A DNA stretch of 64,000 bases from Rhizobium sp. NLR16a (lineage in GTDB: Bacteria > Pseudomonadota > Alphaproteobacteria > Rhizobiales > Rhizobiaceae): contig NZ_CP072865.1 of assembly GCF_017948245.1 (NCBI RefSeq), positions 2,629,501 to 2,693,500 on the forward strand, given 5' to 3'. Position 1 is the first letter of the stretch. Each line of letters starts with the position of its first letter. The position numbers and the translations under genes are program-made. The notes under the pieces are model-generated. The model was not told the DNA's origin. It worked only from the letters and a program-made list of their open reading frames with translations, and ran no database searches. This document shows positions 41,449 to 51,863 of this stretch, in pieces.

Positions 41449-44097
41449 ATGCGAACAGATAACGGCCAGGTCATTCACCTGGCAGATTACCGTCCCACCG
41501 ACTTCGTGCTGGAACGCGTGGACCTGACATTCGAACTTGATCCGACGGAGACGAAGGTCGAAGCGCGTCTCATCTTTCATCGTCGTCCGGGCGCCGACAT
41601 TGCGGCGCCGATCGTGCTCGACGGCGACGAGCTGACACTGGCGGGGCTGCTGTTCGACCAGGTGGAGCTTGACCCTTCACGTTATGACGCGACGCCGGAA
41701 AGCCTGACGGTCCGCGACCTGCCGGAGAGCGCTCCCTTCGAGCTGACGATCACCACGATCATCAATCCTGAAGCCAATACCCAGCTGATGGGCCTCTATC
41801 GCACCGGCGGCATCTACTGCACGCAGTGCGAGGCGGAAGGCTTCCGCCGCATCACCTATTTCCCCGACCGGCCCGACGTGCTTGCACCGTTCACGGTCAA
41901 CATCATCGCCGACAAGGACGCCAACCCGTTGCTGCTGTCGAACGGCAACTTTCTCGGCGGCGCCGGCTACGGCCCCGGCAAGCATTTCGCCGCCTGGTTC
42001 GACCCGCATCCGAAGCCAAGCTATCTCTTCGCCCTCGTTGCCGGCGATCTCGGCGTCGTCGAAGACACCTTCACCACCATGTCCGGCCGCGAAGTGGTGC
42101 TGAAGATCTATGTCGAACACGGCAAGGAGTCCCGCGCAGCTTATGCGATGGATGCGCTGAAGCGCTCGATGAAGTGGGACGAAGAGCGGTTCGGGCGCGA
42201 GTATGATCTCGACATCTTCATGATCGTCGCTGTCTCCGACTTCAACATGGGGGCAATGGAGAACAAGGGTCTCAACGTCTTCAACGACAGATATGTCCTT
42301 GCCGATCCCGAGACCGCGACCGATGCCGACTACGCCAATATCGAAGCGGTCATCGCGCATGAATATTTCCACAACTGGACCGGCAACCGCATCACCTGCC
42401 GCGACTGGTTCCAGCTGTGCCTCAAGGAAGGCCTGACGGTCTATCGCGACCAGGAATTTTCCTCCGACCAGCGCTCGCGCCCGGTCAAGCGCATCGCCGA
42501 TGTGCGTCACCTGAAATCCGAGCAGTTTCCGGAGGATGGCGGCCCGCTCGCCCATCCGGTGCGGCCGACGACGTATCGCGAGATCAACAATTTCTACACG
42601 CGGACGGTCTACGAGAAAGGCAGCGAAGTCACGCGGATGATCGCGACGCTCATCGGCAGGGACGATTTCAAGAAGGGCATGGACCTCTATTTCAACCGCC
42701 ATGACGGCCAAGCCGTGACGATCGAGGACTTCGTCAAATGCTTCGAGGATGCAAGCGGGCGCGACCTCACGCAATTCTCGCTCTGGTACCATCAGGCCGG
42801 CACGCCGCTGGTCACCGCATCGGGCGGCTATGATCCGGCGGCCGGCACCTTCACCCTGTCGCTCGAACAGATGGTCCCGGCGACACCCGGCCATTCGAGC
42901 AAGGAACCGATGCATATTCCGCTTAGCCTCGCGCTCTTCGGCGAAAACGGCGGCAAGATCGAGCCGAGCTCCGTCAGCGGCGCCGAATATGCCGACGAGG
43001 TGCTGCACCTGACCGGCCGCACGCAGACGGCGGTATTCCACGGCATCGGCTCGCGCCCGGTCGTCTCGATTAACCGCAGCTTCTCGGCGCCAATCAACCT
43101 GCATTTCGATCAAAGCCCGGCCGATCTTGCTCGCCTCGCCCGGTATGAGACGGATCATTTCGCCCGCTGGCAGGCGCTGACCGACCTGGCGCTGCCGAAC
43201 CTTCTCAAGGCCGCCCGCGACGCGCGTGAGGGCAAGCCCGTCGCCTGCGAGGCGACCTTCGTCGAGACGCTGATTGCGGCTGCCGCCGACGAGAGCCTCG
43301 AGCCCGCCTTCCGCGCCCAGGCGCTGGCACTGCCGAGCGAATCCGATATTGCCCGCGAACTCGGCGGCAACATCGATCCCGATGCCATCCATGCCGGCCG
43401 GCAGGCGATCCTGAAACAGATCGCCGATGCCGGAAAGAACGTCTTTGCCGGCCTCTACGCCGCAATGACAACATCAAACGATTTCAGCCCGGATGCAAAA
43501 AGCGCCGGCCTGCGCGCGCTGCGCAACAGCGCCCTCACCTATCTCACCTATGCCGAGCAGACGCCGGCTCGCGCCAAGGCCGCCTTCGACGCGGCCAACA
43601 ATATGACCGATCTCAGCCATGCGCTGACGCTTCTCGTTCATCATTTTCCCGAGAGTGCGGAGACGGGTGAGGCGCTGGCCACCTTCCGCGACCGCTTCGC
43701 AGAAAACGCGCTCGTCATCGACAAATGGTTCTCCATTCAGGCCGGCATTCCAGGCGCCAAGACCCTGGAACGGGTGCGTGCCCTCATGGAGAATTCGCTC
43801 TTCAGGCGGACCAATCCGAACAGGATGCGGGCACTGGTCGGGACTTTCGCCTTTGCCAATCCGACCGGCTTCGGCCGTGCCGACGGCGAAGGCTATCGTT
43901 TTCTCGCCGGCGAGATTCTTGAAATCGACGAACGCAACCCGCAGCTTGCCGCCCGCATTCTGACATCGATGCGCTCCTGGCGCTCGCTGGAGCCAACACG
44001 TGCCGATCATGCCCGCGCCGCATTGAGCAGGATCGAACAGGCGCCCAACCTTTCCACTGACGTGCGCGACATTGTGGAGCGCACGCTTAAGGGGTGA
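41449..44097 (+). CDS. pepN: Aminopeptidase N
   Basis: An 882-residue M1-family zinc metallopeptidase removing N-terminal residues from peptides in the cytosol. The exopeptidase motif GAMENKGLNVF and the zinc site HEYFHNW (HExxH plus 18-residue-distant E in KEGLTVYRDQEF) are intact. The C-terminal ERAP1-like helical domain, from ~540 on, is complete, and the length matches bacterial PepN (~870-885). GGTCTTCAGGAAACACC precedes the ATG; AGGA is the ribosome-binding site. The gene is monocistronic. Confidence 0.95.
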   Translation: MRTDNGQVIHLADYRPTDFVLERVDLTFELDPTETKVEARLIFHRRPGADIAAPIVLDGDELTLAGLLFDQVELDPSRYDATPESLTVRDLPESAPFELTITTIINPEANTQLMGLYRTGGIYCTQCEAEGFRRITYFPDRPDVLAPFTVNIIADKDANPLLLSNGNFLGGAGYGPGKHFAAWFDPHPKPSYLFALVAGDLGVVEDTFTTMSGREVVLKIYVEHGKESRAAYAMDALKRSMKWDEERFGREYDLDIFMIVAVSDFNMGAMENKGLNVFNDRYVLADPETATDADYANIEAVIAHEYFHNWTGNRITCRDWFQLCLKEGLTVYRDQEFSSDQRSRPVKRIADVRHLKSEQFPEDGGPLAHPVRPTTYREINNFYTRTVYEKGSEVTRMIATLIGRDDFKKGMDLYFNRHDGQAVTIEDFVKCFEDASGRDLTQFSLWYHQAGTPLVTASGGYDPAAGTFTLSLEQMVPATPGHSSKEPMHIPLSLALFGENGGKIEPSSVSGAEYADEVLHLTGRTQTAVFHGIGSRPVVSINRSFSAPINLHFDQSPADLARLARYETDHFARWQALTDLALPNLLKAARDAREGKPVACEATFVETLIAAAADESLEPAFRAQALALPSESDIARELGGNIDPDAIHAGRQAILKQIADAGKNVFAGLYAAMTTSNDFSPDAKSAGLRALRNSALTYLTYAEQTPARAKAAFDAANNMTDLSHALTLLVHHFPESAETGEALATFRDRFAENALVIDKWFSIQAGIPGAKTLERVRALMENSLFRRTNPNRMRALVGTFAFANPTGFGRADGEGYRFLAGEILEIDERNPQLAARILTSMRSWRSLEPTRADHARAALSRIEQAPNLSTDVRDIVERTLKG

Positions 44098-44183
44098 TTT
44101 GCCGAACCGGCGGCCGCGCAGGATGCTGCCGGCCAGCCGGCCGGCTGATTAGAATAGCGCAAAAAATACAGAAATTTAAATAG

Positions 44184-44198
44184 TTAACGGTTTTTTAC
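44184..44198. promoter_or_regulatory. Near-consensus CtrA-type site upstream of the PleC-type kinase
   Basis: TTAACGGTTTTTTAC fits TTAA-N7-TTAA with one mismatch (last base C) and lies in an AT-rich stretch about 90 bases before the kinase gene. The neighbouring TTTAAATAGTTAAC adds another TTAA but with a wrong spacing. Confidence 0.3.
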
Positions 44199-44289
44199 CA
44201 TTGCCTCTGGACAAGGCGAATCACCCGTGATTCTCTAGGTCAGGTTCGGGCGAGCGGCGCGCGAATCACACGAGGGACAAGGCGAAGAG

Positions 44290-46593
44290 ATGATGGACGT
44301 GCGGCGGGCAACCGTGGCCGGAGGACGGCTGCGTGTCGATTTTGACGGGCTGAAAGCCTGGCGAAACAGCCTTTCGGGTCATGCGACATCGGAACCGCTC
44401 CTTCGTCATCTGCCGAAGGCGGAGCTCATCCTGAAGCGCACCATTCCGGCGCTGATCATCGCCTTCCTCTCCGTCGTCGCCGCCTCGCATTTCTTCGGCA
44501 TGGCGAGCGAGTATGCCCGACTTGAGGCTTCCGCCCGCCATGCCACAGCACTCTCGGCGTCAACAGCCTCGGCCGTGTTTGCCGATGCGGCCCAGATTTT
44601 CGACAGCGGCGATATCGGCCAGGCGCAGACCCGCCTCACCAAGTACCTGCCGCAGGACCGACTGGACAGCGGTGCTTTCGTGCTGCTGGTGCAGGCCAGC
44701 GGCAAGGTTTTCGCCGCAACGACCGCCGGGCTCTCGCATGTCGGCAGCAATGTCGGCGATTTCTTCCCGGAGGTATCGGCGATCCGGCGTTTCGGCGATC
44801 GTGCCGGCGTCATCGAAACTACGATTGGCGGCGTGCCGCACTATGCTGAGATCACTTTGATGGGCAATGCCGGCGGCTATATCGTCGCCGCCACCTCGCT
44901 CGAGGAGATCAGCCAGGTCTGGCGCGAGGAGCTGGCGCTCAACGTCACGCTGTTTGCCGGCATATCCTCGATCCTGCTCGTTATCCTCTACGCCTATTAC
45001 ACCCAGGTGAAACGCGCCCGCGATGCCGACGACATCTTCCTGGAGTCGAATCTGCGCGTCGAGACGGCGCTGTCGCGTGGCCGCTGCGGCCTCTGGGATT
45101 TCGATTTCGAGAACCGCGAATTCTTCTGGTCGCGCTCGATGTATGACATGCTCGGCCTGCCGGGATCCGATAAGACGATGGGCTTCGGCGAGGCCGCGCG
45201 GCTCATGCATCCGGATGACGGCGGGCTCTACGAGATCGCACGCGCCATCGCCAACGGACATTCCGGCCAGGTCGACCAGATCTTCCGCATGCGCCACGCC
45301 GGCGGCCACTATGTCTGGATGCGCGCCCGCGCCCAGGTGATCCGCAGCAATTCCGGCCGCATGCACTTGATCGGCATCGCCATGGACGTGACCGAACAGC
45401 ATCGGCTCGCCCAGCGCTATGCGGAAGCCGACCAGCGGCTCGCCGACGCCATCGAATGCACCTCCGAAGCCTTCGTCCTGTGGGACAAGAACGACCGGCT
45501 CGTCATGTGCAACACCCATTTCCAGCAGGCCTATGGTCTGCCGGACAACGTGCTGGTACCCGGCACCGAGCGCTCCATCGTCAACGCAGCCGCCGCCCGC
45601 CCCGTCATCGAGCGGCGGGTCGCCGATGCCGACGGCTCGGGGCGCACGACGGAAGTGCAGCTTGCCGACGAGCGCTGGCTGCAGATCAATGAACGACGTA
45701 CCCGCGACGGTGGCAGGGTCTCGGTCGGCACCGATATCACGCTGATGAAACGTCATCAGGAGCGGCTGCGCGAATCCGAACGCCGGCTGATGGCGACAAT
45801 CGGCGATCTCTCCGCCTCGCGTCAGACGCTGGAGCTTCAGAAGGCCGAGCTATCGACGGCCAACGCCAATTACCAGGCGGAGAAGGAGCGCGCCGAAGCC
45901 GCCAACAAGGCGAAGTCGGAATTCCTCGCCAATATGTCGCATGAGCTGCGCACCCCGCTCAACGCGATCCTCGGCTTCTCCGAGATCCTGCAGAACCAGA
46001 TGTTCGGGCCGCTCGGCTCGCTGAAATACGACGAATATGCCCGCGATATCCATGACAGCGGCAAACATCTGCTCAACGTCATCAATGACATTCTCGACAT
46101 GTCGAAGATCGAGGCCGGCCACTTGAAGCTGCACTGCGAGCGCATCGACCTCGTGCCGCTGATCGAAGAAAGCCTGCGTTTCACCGCCATTCCGGCCGCC
46201 GAAAAGAACATCGTCATCGAACAGCGCATCTCGTCGGGCCTGACGCTGACGGCCGACCGCCGGGCGATGAAACAGGTGCTGCTCAACCTGCTCTCCAATG
46301 CGGTGAAGTTCACCGACAATGGCGGCCGCATCGCGGTGCGCACGCGCCGCGTCGACGGCGCCGTCTTCGTCACCATCGCCGACACCGGCATCGGCATTCC
46401 CCGTTCAGCGCTCTCAAAGATCGGCCAGCCGTTCGAACAGGTGCAGAGCCAATACGCCAAGAGCAAGGGCGGCTCCGGCCTCGGGCTTGCCATCTCGCGC
46501 TCGCTGACCTCGCTGCACGGTGGCCGCATGAAGATCCGCTCCCGCGAGGCGGTGGGCACAGTGATCTCGCTGCGTATTCCGGATGATGTCTAA
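44290..46593 (+). CDS. pleC: PAS-domain sensor histidine kinase, PleC/DivJ family
   Basis: A 767-residue inner-membrane kinase. TM1 is at ~48-68 and TM2 at ~215-237, with a periplasmic loop between. Two PAS domains follow (~250-365 and ~372-485), then a coiled-coil linker and the DHp domain with FLANMSHELRTPLNAILGFSEILQ (phospho-acceptor H551) and MFGPLGSLKYDEYARDIHDSGKHLL, typical of the PleC/DivJ/PdhS group acting on DivK. The ATPase boxes LLSNAVKFT, DTGIGI and GGSGLGLAIS follow. In Sinorhizobium meliloti the pleC gene has glnE, a two-component pair and degP as neighbours, as here; the symbol rests on that synteny. The stop codon overlaps glnE's stop. Confidence 0.8.
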   Translation: MMDVRRATVAGGRLRVDFDGLKAWRNSLSGHATSEPLLRHLPKAELILKRTIPALIIAFLSVVAASHFFGMASEYARLEASARHATALSASTASAVFADAAQIFDSGDIGQAQTRLTKYLPQDRLDSGAFVLLVQASGKVFAATTAGLSHVGSNVGDFFPEVSAIRRFGDRAGVIETTIGGVPHYAEITLMGNAGGYIVAATSLEEISQVWREELALNVTLFAGISSILLVILYAYYTQVKRARDADDIFLESNLRVETALSRGRCGLWDFDFENREFFWSRSMYDMLGLPGSDKTMGFGEAARLMHPDDGGLYEIARAIANGHSGQVDQIFRMRHAGGHYVWMRARAQVIRSNSGRMHLIGIAMDVTEQHRLAQRYAEADQRLADAIECTSEAFVLWDKNDRLVMCNTHFQQAYGLPDNVLVPGTERSIVNAAAARPVIERRVADADGSGRTTEVQLADERWLQINERRTRDGGRVSVGTDITLMKRHQERLRESERRLMATIGDLSASRQTLELQKAELSTANANYQAEKERAEAANKAKSEFLANMSHELRTPLNAILGFSEILQNQMFGPLGSLKYDEYARDIHDSGKHLLNVINDILDMSKIEAGHLKLHCERIDLVPLIEESLRFTAIPAAEKNIVIEQRISSGLTLTADRRAMKQVLLNLLSNAVKFTDNGGRIAVRTRRVDGAVFVTIADTGIGIPRSALSKIGQPFEQVQSQYAKSKGGSGLGLAISRSLTSLHGGRMKIRSREAVGTVISLRIPDDV

Positions 46594-49547
46594 GCTTTCA
46601 CGGTTTTGACGAATATCTTTCTCACTGCTTTCGAAAGCCGCTTCACCTCTCCCTCAAGGGTTCTGATGTCAGGGCAGTCGCCGGCACGGCAGACGAGCTC
46701 GATGAGGCCGGCAGGCGCGTCATTCGGGTCGAACTCGCTCTCGATGCAGAGTCGGATCAGCTGTGAAAGACTGGTGTAGAGCGCAAAGGCTTCCAGGCAT
46801 GTGTCGAGATCGGCCGCCGACATCAGCCGGTCGCCGAGCAGCTTAAGAGCCTCGCCGGTGCTCTTGCCGTTCACGGCAATCCCGACGCCCCTCGTTGGCG
46901 CGATCAACGCCAGGTACTGGGCAATGAATTCGAGATCGATGACGCCGCCGGGGATCTGCTTCAAGTCCCAGAGACCGGATGGCGGCTTTTCCTTGTCGAT
47001 CAGTTCGCGCATCTCGGCAACGTCATGCGCCACCTTGGCGATGTCGCGATCCGAAGTCAGCACCTCGCGGATAATATGTTCCGCCTCGGCAATCAGGCTT
47101 TCATCGCCCGAAATCAGGCGGGCGCGGCTGAGCGCCATATGCTCCCAGGTCCAGGCCTCCTGGCGCTGGTACTTGCCGAAGGCATTGATGCGGGTGGCGA
47201 CCGGGCCCTTGTTGCCGGACGGGCGCAGCCGCATGTCGACCTCGTAAAGCACGCCCTCGGCGGTCGGCGCCGACAAGGCGGCGATCAATCGCTGGGTAAT
47301 GCGAGTGAAATAACGCGTCGCATCGAGCGGCTTCCGCCCATCGGATTCGGAAGCCGCGTCGTCATAATCATAGAGCAGGATCAGATCGATGTCGGAACCT
47401 GCCGTCAGCTCGAAGCTGCCGAGCTTGCCCATGCCTGAGATGGCGATGCGGCCGCCGGGATAATCGCCATGCGCAGCCCGCATCTCGCTCGTCACGGCAT
47501 CGAGTGCGGCCGCGACGATGAGATCGGCGAGATGGGTGAAGGCGCGAGCGGCCATTGCGCCATTGATTGCGCCGGTGAGCAGGCGGATGCCGATCAGGAA
47601 GCGCTGTTCGGCGGCGAAGATGCGCAGCCGGTCTAGCACTTCCTCATAGTGGCGGGCCTGGGCAAGAGAGCCCTTCAGGCGTTCGCCGAGATAGTCGCGT
47701 GTCGGCAGCTCCGCCATCAGGCCTGGATCGAGCATGCCGTCGAAGACATGCGGCTTGGCGGCGATCACCTCGGCCAGCCGGGGCGCCGAGGACATAATGT
47801 TGACGATCAGCGACAGGAGCGCCGGATTGCTGCCGAGCAGCGAAAAGAGCTGGATGCCGGCCGGAAGACCCGAGATGAAGCTGTCGAAGCGCAGCAGCGC
47901 CTCATCGGCACGCTTGCTTTCGCCGAAGACGCGAAGGAGTTCGGGCCCCAACTCCGTCAGTCTTTCGCGCGCCTCCACCGATTGCGTCGCGCGATAGCGG
48001 CCGTAATGCCAGGTGCGGATGACGCGGGAAATGTCGGATGGCCTGGTGAAGCCAAGCTTCTTCAGCGTCTCCAGCGTATCCGGGTCGTCGCCCTGGCCGG
48101 TGAAGACGAGGTTTCCGGTTTCGGTGGAAAGCCTGGTCTCCTGCTCAAACAGGCGGGCATAGCGACGCTCGACCGTCTTCAGCACGCCGACCAGCCTTTC
48201 GGAGAAGCTCGGCGTGTCGGTAAAGCCCATCATGAAGGCGATGCGCTTCAAGTCGGCATCGGTCTCCGGCAGAAGATGCGTCTGCTCGTCGCGCACCATC
48301 TGGATGCGATGCTCGACATCACGCAGGAACCAATAGGCCTCCGTCAGTTCGTCGCGCGTCTGCGCATCGATCCATTTCGCCTTGGTGAGTTCACCGAGTG
48401 TCTCCTCCGTCGACCGGCCGCGCAGCGCCGGCATGCGGCCGCCGGCGATCAGCTGCTGCGTCTGGACGAAGAATTCGATCTCACGGATGCCGCCGCGGCC
48501 GAGCTTGACATTATGGCCCTTGACCGCGATCGCGCCGTGACCCTTATGCGCGTGGATCTGCCGCTTGATCGAATGGATATCTGATATCGCCGCGTAGTCG
48601 AGATATTTGCGGAAGACAAAAGGCGACAGCCCGCGCAGGAATTCCGCGCCGGCCGCAAGGTCTCCGGCCACGGCGCGCGCCTTGATGAAGGCCGCCCGCT
48701 CCCAGTTCTGGCCCCTGCCCTCATAATAGATCATCGCCGCGTCGACCGGGATCGCCAGCGGCGTCGAGCCGGGATCCGGACGCAGTCTCAGATCGGTGCG
48801 GAAGACATAGCCGTCCGCCGTGCGCTCCTGCAGGATGCGCACCAGCCGGCGCATCATCCTGGGAAAGATCTCGATCGCATCATCCGGGTCGGGCACGATG
48901 CCGGCCTGTTCGTCGAAGAAAACGACGAGATCGATATCGGAGGAATAGTTGAGTTCGGACGCGCCAAGCTTGCCCATGCCGAGAACGATCAGGCCAGAGC
49001 CCTCACTTGGTTTCGCCGGATCGCGCAGCCTGAGCTTCCCGCCCTCATGCGCCGTGAGCAGCAGATGGTCGATCGCGGCTGCGACCGAGGCTTCGGCAAG
49101 CGCGCTCAGCCAGGCCGTTGTCGTCCGGCTGTCGAAGATGCGCGAGAGATCGGCAAGTGCAACGAGGAAAGCGGCCTTGCGCTTGACGATGCGCAGCCTG
49201 GTCATCACCATGGATTCCACCGGCGCCGCTCCCTCGCCATCCGGCCGCCATGAGCTTCGCGCCTCGGCGATCAGCGCCTCGATCTGCGGCTCCAGCGGTT
49301 TGCTGATGGCGCCGGCGAGGACGGCCGGATCGAGATTGACGATTTCGCGCAGGTAGGGTGACAGCGTCAGCACGGCGGCGACGAAATCGCGCAAAGGCCC
49401 CTCCGTCTTCAGCATTGCGGCCACCGTGGGCTCGCTTTTGCTCACCTCCTGAAGATCGGCCAGCGCCAGCTTCAGCTCCGTCTGGCTCAGCGGACGCAGC
49501 AGCCCTTCGGCGACATCCTTCAGGCCATGCGTCGATTTCGTCAGCAT
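46590..49547 (-). CDS. glnE: Glutamate-ammonia-ligase adenylyltransferase (bifunctional GlnE)
   Basis: A 985-residue cytosolic enzyme that adenylylates and deadenylylates glutamine synthetase in response to PII signals. Both halves carry the nucleotidyltransferase motif: MGKLGASELNYSSDIDLVVFFDE (deadenylylase) and MGKLGSFELTAGSDIDLILLYDY (adenylylase), each followed by a helical domain. Length matches the family (~950-1000). I chose the ATG at 49547 because GGGAG lies 6 bases upstream, 7 codons inside the longest frame. It is convergent with the PleC-type kinase; their stops overlap by 4 bases. Confidence 0.95.
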   Translation of the reverse strand: MLTKSTHGLKDVAEGLLRPLSQTELKLALADLQEVSKSEPTVAAMLKTEGPLRDFVAAVLTLSPYLREIVNLDPAVLAGAISKPLEPQIEALIAEARSSWRPDGEGAAPVESMVMTRLRIVKRKAAFLVALADLSRIFDSRTTTAWLSALAEASVAAAIDHLLLTAHEGGKLRLRDPAKPSEGSGLIVLGMGKLGASELNYSSDIDLVVFFDEQAGIVPDPDDAIEIFPRMMRRLVRILQERTADGYVFRTDLRLRPDPGSTPLAIPVDAAMIYYEGRGQNWERAAFIKARAVAGDLAAGAEFLRGLSPFVFRKYLDYAAISDIHSIKRQIHAHKGHGAIAVKGHNVKLGRGGIREIEFFVQTQQLIAGGRMPALRGRSTEETLGELTKAKWIDAQTRDELTEAYWFLRDVEHRIQMVRDEQTHLLPETDADLKRIAFMMGFTDTPSFSERLVGVLKTVERRYARLFEQETRLSTETGNLVFTGQGDDPDTLETLKKLGFTRPSDISRVIRTWHYGRYRATQSVEARERLTELGPELLRVFGESKRADEALLRFDSFISGLPAGIQLFSLLGSNPALLSLIVNIMSSAPRLAEVIAAKPHVFDGMLDPGLMAELPTRDYLGERLKGSLAQARHYEEVLDRLRIFAAEQRFLIGIRLLTGAINGAMAARAFTHLADLIVAAALDAVTSEMRAAHGDYPGGRIAISGMGKLGSFELTAGSDIDLILLYDYDDAASESDGRKPLDATRYFTRITQRLIAALSAPTAEGVLYEVDMRLRPSGNKGPVATRINAFGKYQRQEAWTWEHMALSRARLISGDESLIAEAEHIIREVLTSDRDIAKVAHDVAEMRELIDKEKPPSGLWDLKQIPGGVIDLEFIAQYLALIAPTRGVGIAVNGKSTGEALKLLGDRLMSAADLDTCLEAFALYTSLSQLIRLCIESEFDPNDAPAGLIELVCRAGDCPDIRTLEGEVKRLSKAVRKIFVKTVKA

Positions 49548-49677
49548 GCGCTCTCCCTGGCTCTGCAAAAAAAGAGGCGATTACCTGGAATCGCGGTCGT
49601 CGCCTTCGTTCCGGGTTAACTTAGGGTCCCGGCGGAAAACCGCCAATACGCGATTCAGCCTATCGCAATTCGGGACT

Positions 49678-51090
49678 TCAGGCAGCCTTGGCCGGGAAGA
49701 TCATGCTGACGGTCAATCCGCGCTGTTCCGGCTTGTCGGGATCAGTGTCGGAGAGTTCCAGCCGACCGTTATGCAGCTCCATGACGGCTTCCACCAGAGA
49801 AAGCCCGAGCCCTGTACCCGGCTTTGAACGACTCTCGTCGAGGCGAACGAAGCGCTTCACCACGTCGTCGCGTCTGTCGGCCGGAACGCCCGGCCCGTGG
49901 TCAGACACCGACAAGCAGATGCCGTCCGGGCGGCGGGCAAGCTTCAGCGACACCACACCTGCTCCTTCCGTATCGGAGGAATATTTGATCGCATTGTCGA
50001 GCAGGTTGAAGATCGCCTGGCCGATCAGCTCGCGATTGCCCTGTACCTCGACACCGGGCTCGACGCTGGCGCTGAGGCCGAGCCCGGCTTCCTCGGCCGC
50101 CGGTTCGTAAAGCTCGGCGCTGTCGGAGACAATGGCCGAAAGCTCGACCGGCGACATTTCCGCCGCGACCGATCCGGCCTCGACGCGGGAGATCATCAGC
50201 AGGGCGTTGAAGGTGCGGATCAGTTGATCCGATTCGGAAATGATGCCTTCCAGCGCCGCACGCCGTGTGTCGCCATCTGTCATATCGAGCGCATCGGCGG
50301 CCTTGTTGCGCAGCCGCGTCAAGGGGGTCTTCAGATCATGGGCAATGTTGTCGGAGACCTGCCGCAGGCCTTCATTGAGCTTCTCTATGCGTTCGAGCAT
50401 GGTGTTCAACGACATAGACAGGCGGTCGAATTCGTCGCCGGATCCGCCGACCGGCAAGCGCTGCGACAGATCGCCCGCCATGATCTTCTTGCTCGCATCC
50501 GACATGCGGTCGATGCGTTTCAGCGCATTGCGGCCGATGCCGAACCAGATGATGATCGCACCGAGCCCCATGATCGCCAAAGCCACCATCAGTGCCTGGC
50601 GCACCAGCAGGCGGAAACGCTCGGGATCGCCGAGATCGCGGCCGACGAGAATTCTCAAGCCGTTGTCGAGCACGAAAATGTTGGCGATCGCCTTGTGCCG
50701 GCGCTCGACACCGCCGCCGTCCGTATAACGCTGATAGGAGAAGGGAGCCGAGGTCCAGCCGACCTCCTCGAAGACACCGGGCTGCACCGATGCGACATTG
50801 CCGGCGAGAATATCGCCCGAGGGACCGGCAATGATGTAGAGATTGGCCCCGGGCTGACGGGCACGCCGTTCCATCGTGCGCAGCAGAAGGTTCATGCCGC
50901 CTGTATCGTAGGCGCGCTGCACCTGCTCCACCTCCTGCCGGACGGCGTCGCGGATCTGGCCTGTCAGCAGCCGTTCCGACATCGCCGTCACATAGAAGAC
51001 GAGCGTCGCGGCGCAGATGGCGAAGAGCAGAATGTAGAGTGCCGAAAGGCGGACTGCAGTGGACTTGAAGAGAACCCTGAAGCGGCTCAT
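49678..51090 (-). CDS. Sensor histidine kinase
   Basis: A 470-residue kinase of the EnvZ/PhoR-like type. TM1 is at ~13-36 and TM2 at ~168-187, with a periplasmic sensor of ~125 residues between. HAMP (~188-240), DHp with NIAHDLKTPLTRLRN (H251) and an HATPase domain (NLLDNAIKYS, DHGPGVP, GTGLGLSLVEAV) follow. It overlaps the response regulator gene by 4 bases, so the two are translationally coupled. Its position next to degP suggests an envelope signal; that is inference. Confidence 0.9.
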   Translation of the reverse strand: MSRFRVLFKSTAVRLSALYILLFAICAATLVFYVTAMSERLLTGQIRDAVRQEVEQVQRAYDTGGMNLLLRTMERRARQPGANLYIIAGPSGDILAGNVASVQPGVFEEVGWTSAPFSYQRYTDGGGVERRHKAIANIFVLDNGLRILVGRDLGDPERFRLLVRQALMVALAIMGLGAIIIWFGIGRNALKRIDRMSDASKKIMAGDLSQRLPVGGSGDEFDRLSMSLNTMLERIEKLNEGLRQVSDNIAHDLKTPLTRLRNKAADALDMTDGDTRRAALEGIISESDQLIRTFNALLMISRVEAGSVAAEMSPVELSAIVSDSAELYEPAAEEAGLGLSASVEPGVEVQGNRELIGQAIFNLLDNAIKYSSDTEGAGVVSLKLARRPDGICLSVSDHGPGVPADRRDDVVKRFVRLDESRSKPGTGLGLSLVEAVMELHNGRLELSDTDPDKPEQRGLTVSMIFPAKAA

Positions 51091-51764
51091 CCCTCATCCT
51101 TGATCATGTACCCCGCGCCCCGAATGGTTTTGAGGAGCGGCTGGCTGAAGTCCTTCTCAATTTTCGAGCGCAGGCGCGAGACGTGGACGTCGATGACATT
51201 TGTCTGCGGGTCGAAATGATAGTCCCAGACGTTTTCGAGCAGCATGGTGCGGGTCACCACCTGACCGGCATTCTTCATCAGATATTCGAGCAGGCGGAAC
51301 TCACGCGGCTGCAGCGGGATTTCCTTGCCGCCGCGGCGCACCTCGTGAGAGAGCCGGTCGAGTTCGAGATCGCCGACGCGATAGACGACGTCCTGCTCCG
51401 GCGTGCCCTTGCGGCGGCCGAGCACTTCGACGCGCGCCAGCAACTCGCTGAAAGCGTAGGGCTTCGGCAGGTAATCGTCGCCGCCGGCACGAAGGCCGGT
51501 CACGCGGTCATCGACCTGGCCGAGCGCCGAGAGGATGAGGACCGGCGTGTGAATGCCCTTGCGACGCAACTCGCTGATGACCGAAAGTCCGTCTCGGCGC
51601 GGCAGCATGCGGTCGATGACGATGACGTCGTAGGTGTTCTCCGACCCCATGAACAAGCCGGCTTCGCCGTCGCTGGCGTGATCGGCGACGATGCCCGCCT
51701 CGCGAAAGGCTTTCGTGAGGTAAGCCGCGGCTTCGAGATCATCTTCGATGATGAGAATCTTCAT
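51087..51764 (-). CDS. OmpR-family response regulator
   Basis: A 225-residue regulator with a receiver domain (MKILIIEDDLEAAAYLTKAF; phospho-acceptor D51 in VIDRMLPRRDG; K in LPKPYAFSEL) and an OmpR/PhoB winged helix (LDRLSHEVRRGGKEIPLQPREFRLLEYLMKN … DVHVSRLRSKIEKDF). I chose the ATG at 51764; an ATG at 51833 with AAGGA 8 bases upstream would add 23 residues. The frame stays open to 51956, but a terminator hairpin lies inside that extension, so the long form is unlikely. The partner kinase overlaps it by 4 bases. Confidence 0.9.
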   Translation of the reverse strand: MKILIIEDDLEAAAYLTKAFREAGIVADHASDGEAGLFMGSENTYDVIVIDRMLPRRDGLSVISELRRKGIHTPVLILSALGQVDDRVTGLRAGGDDYLPKPYAFSELLARVEVLGRRKGTPEQDVVYRVGDLELDRLSHEVRRGGKEIPLQPREFRLLEYLMKNAGQVVTRTMLLENVWDYHFDPQTNVIDVHVSRLRSKIEKDFSQPLLKTIRGAGYMIKDEG

Positions 51765-51863
51765 GCGGCCGACATTACCCACCGGCTGGGTTTCGGCAAG
51801 GCTCAAAGCATCCTGCTGCGGGGCAGCGCTCATCACGATCATCCTTGAAAGGTCAGAAGAAAC

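Noticed and set aside
41677..43392. 571-codon open frame opposite pepN
   Set aside because: Antisense shadow of pepN with no ribosome-binding site or recognisable domain.
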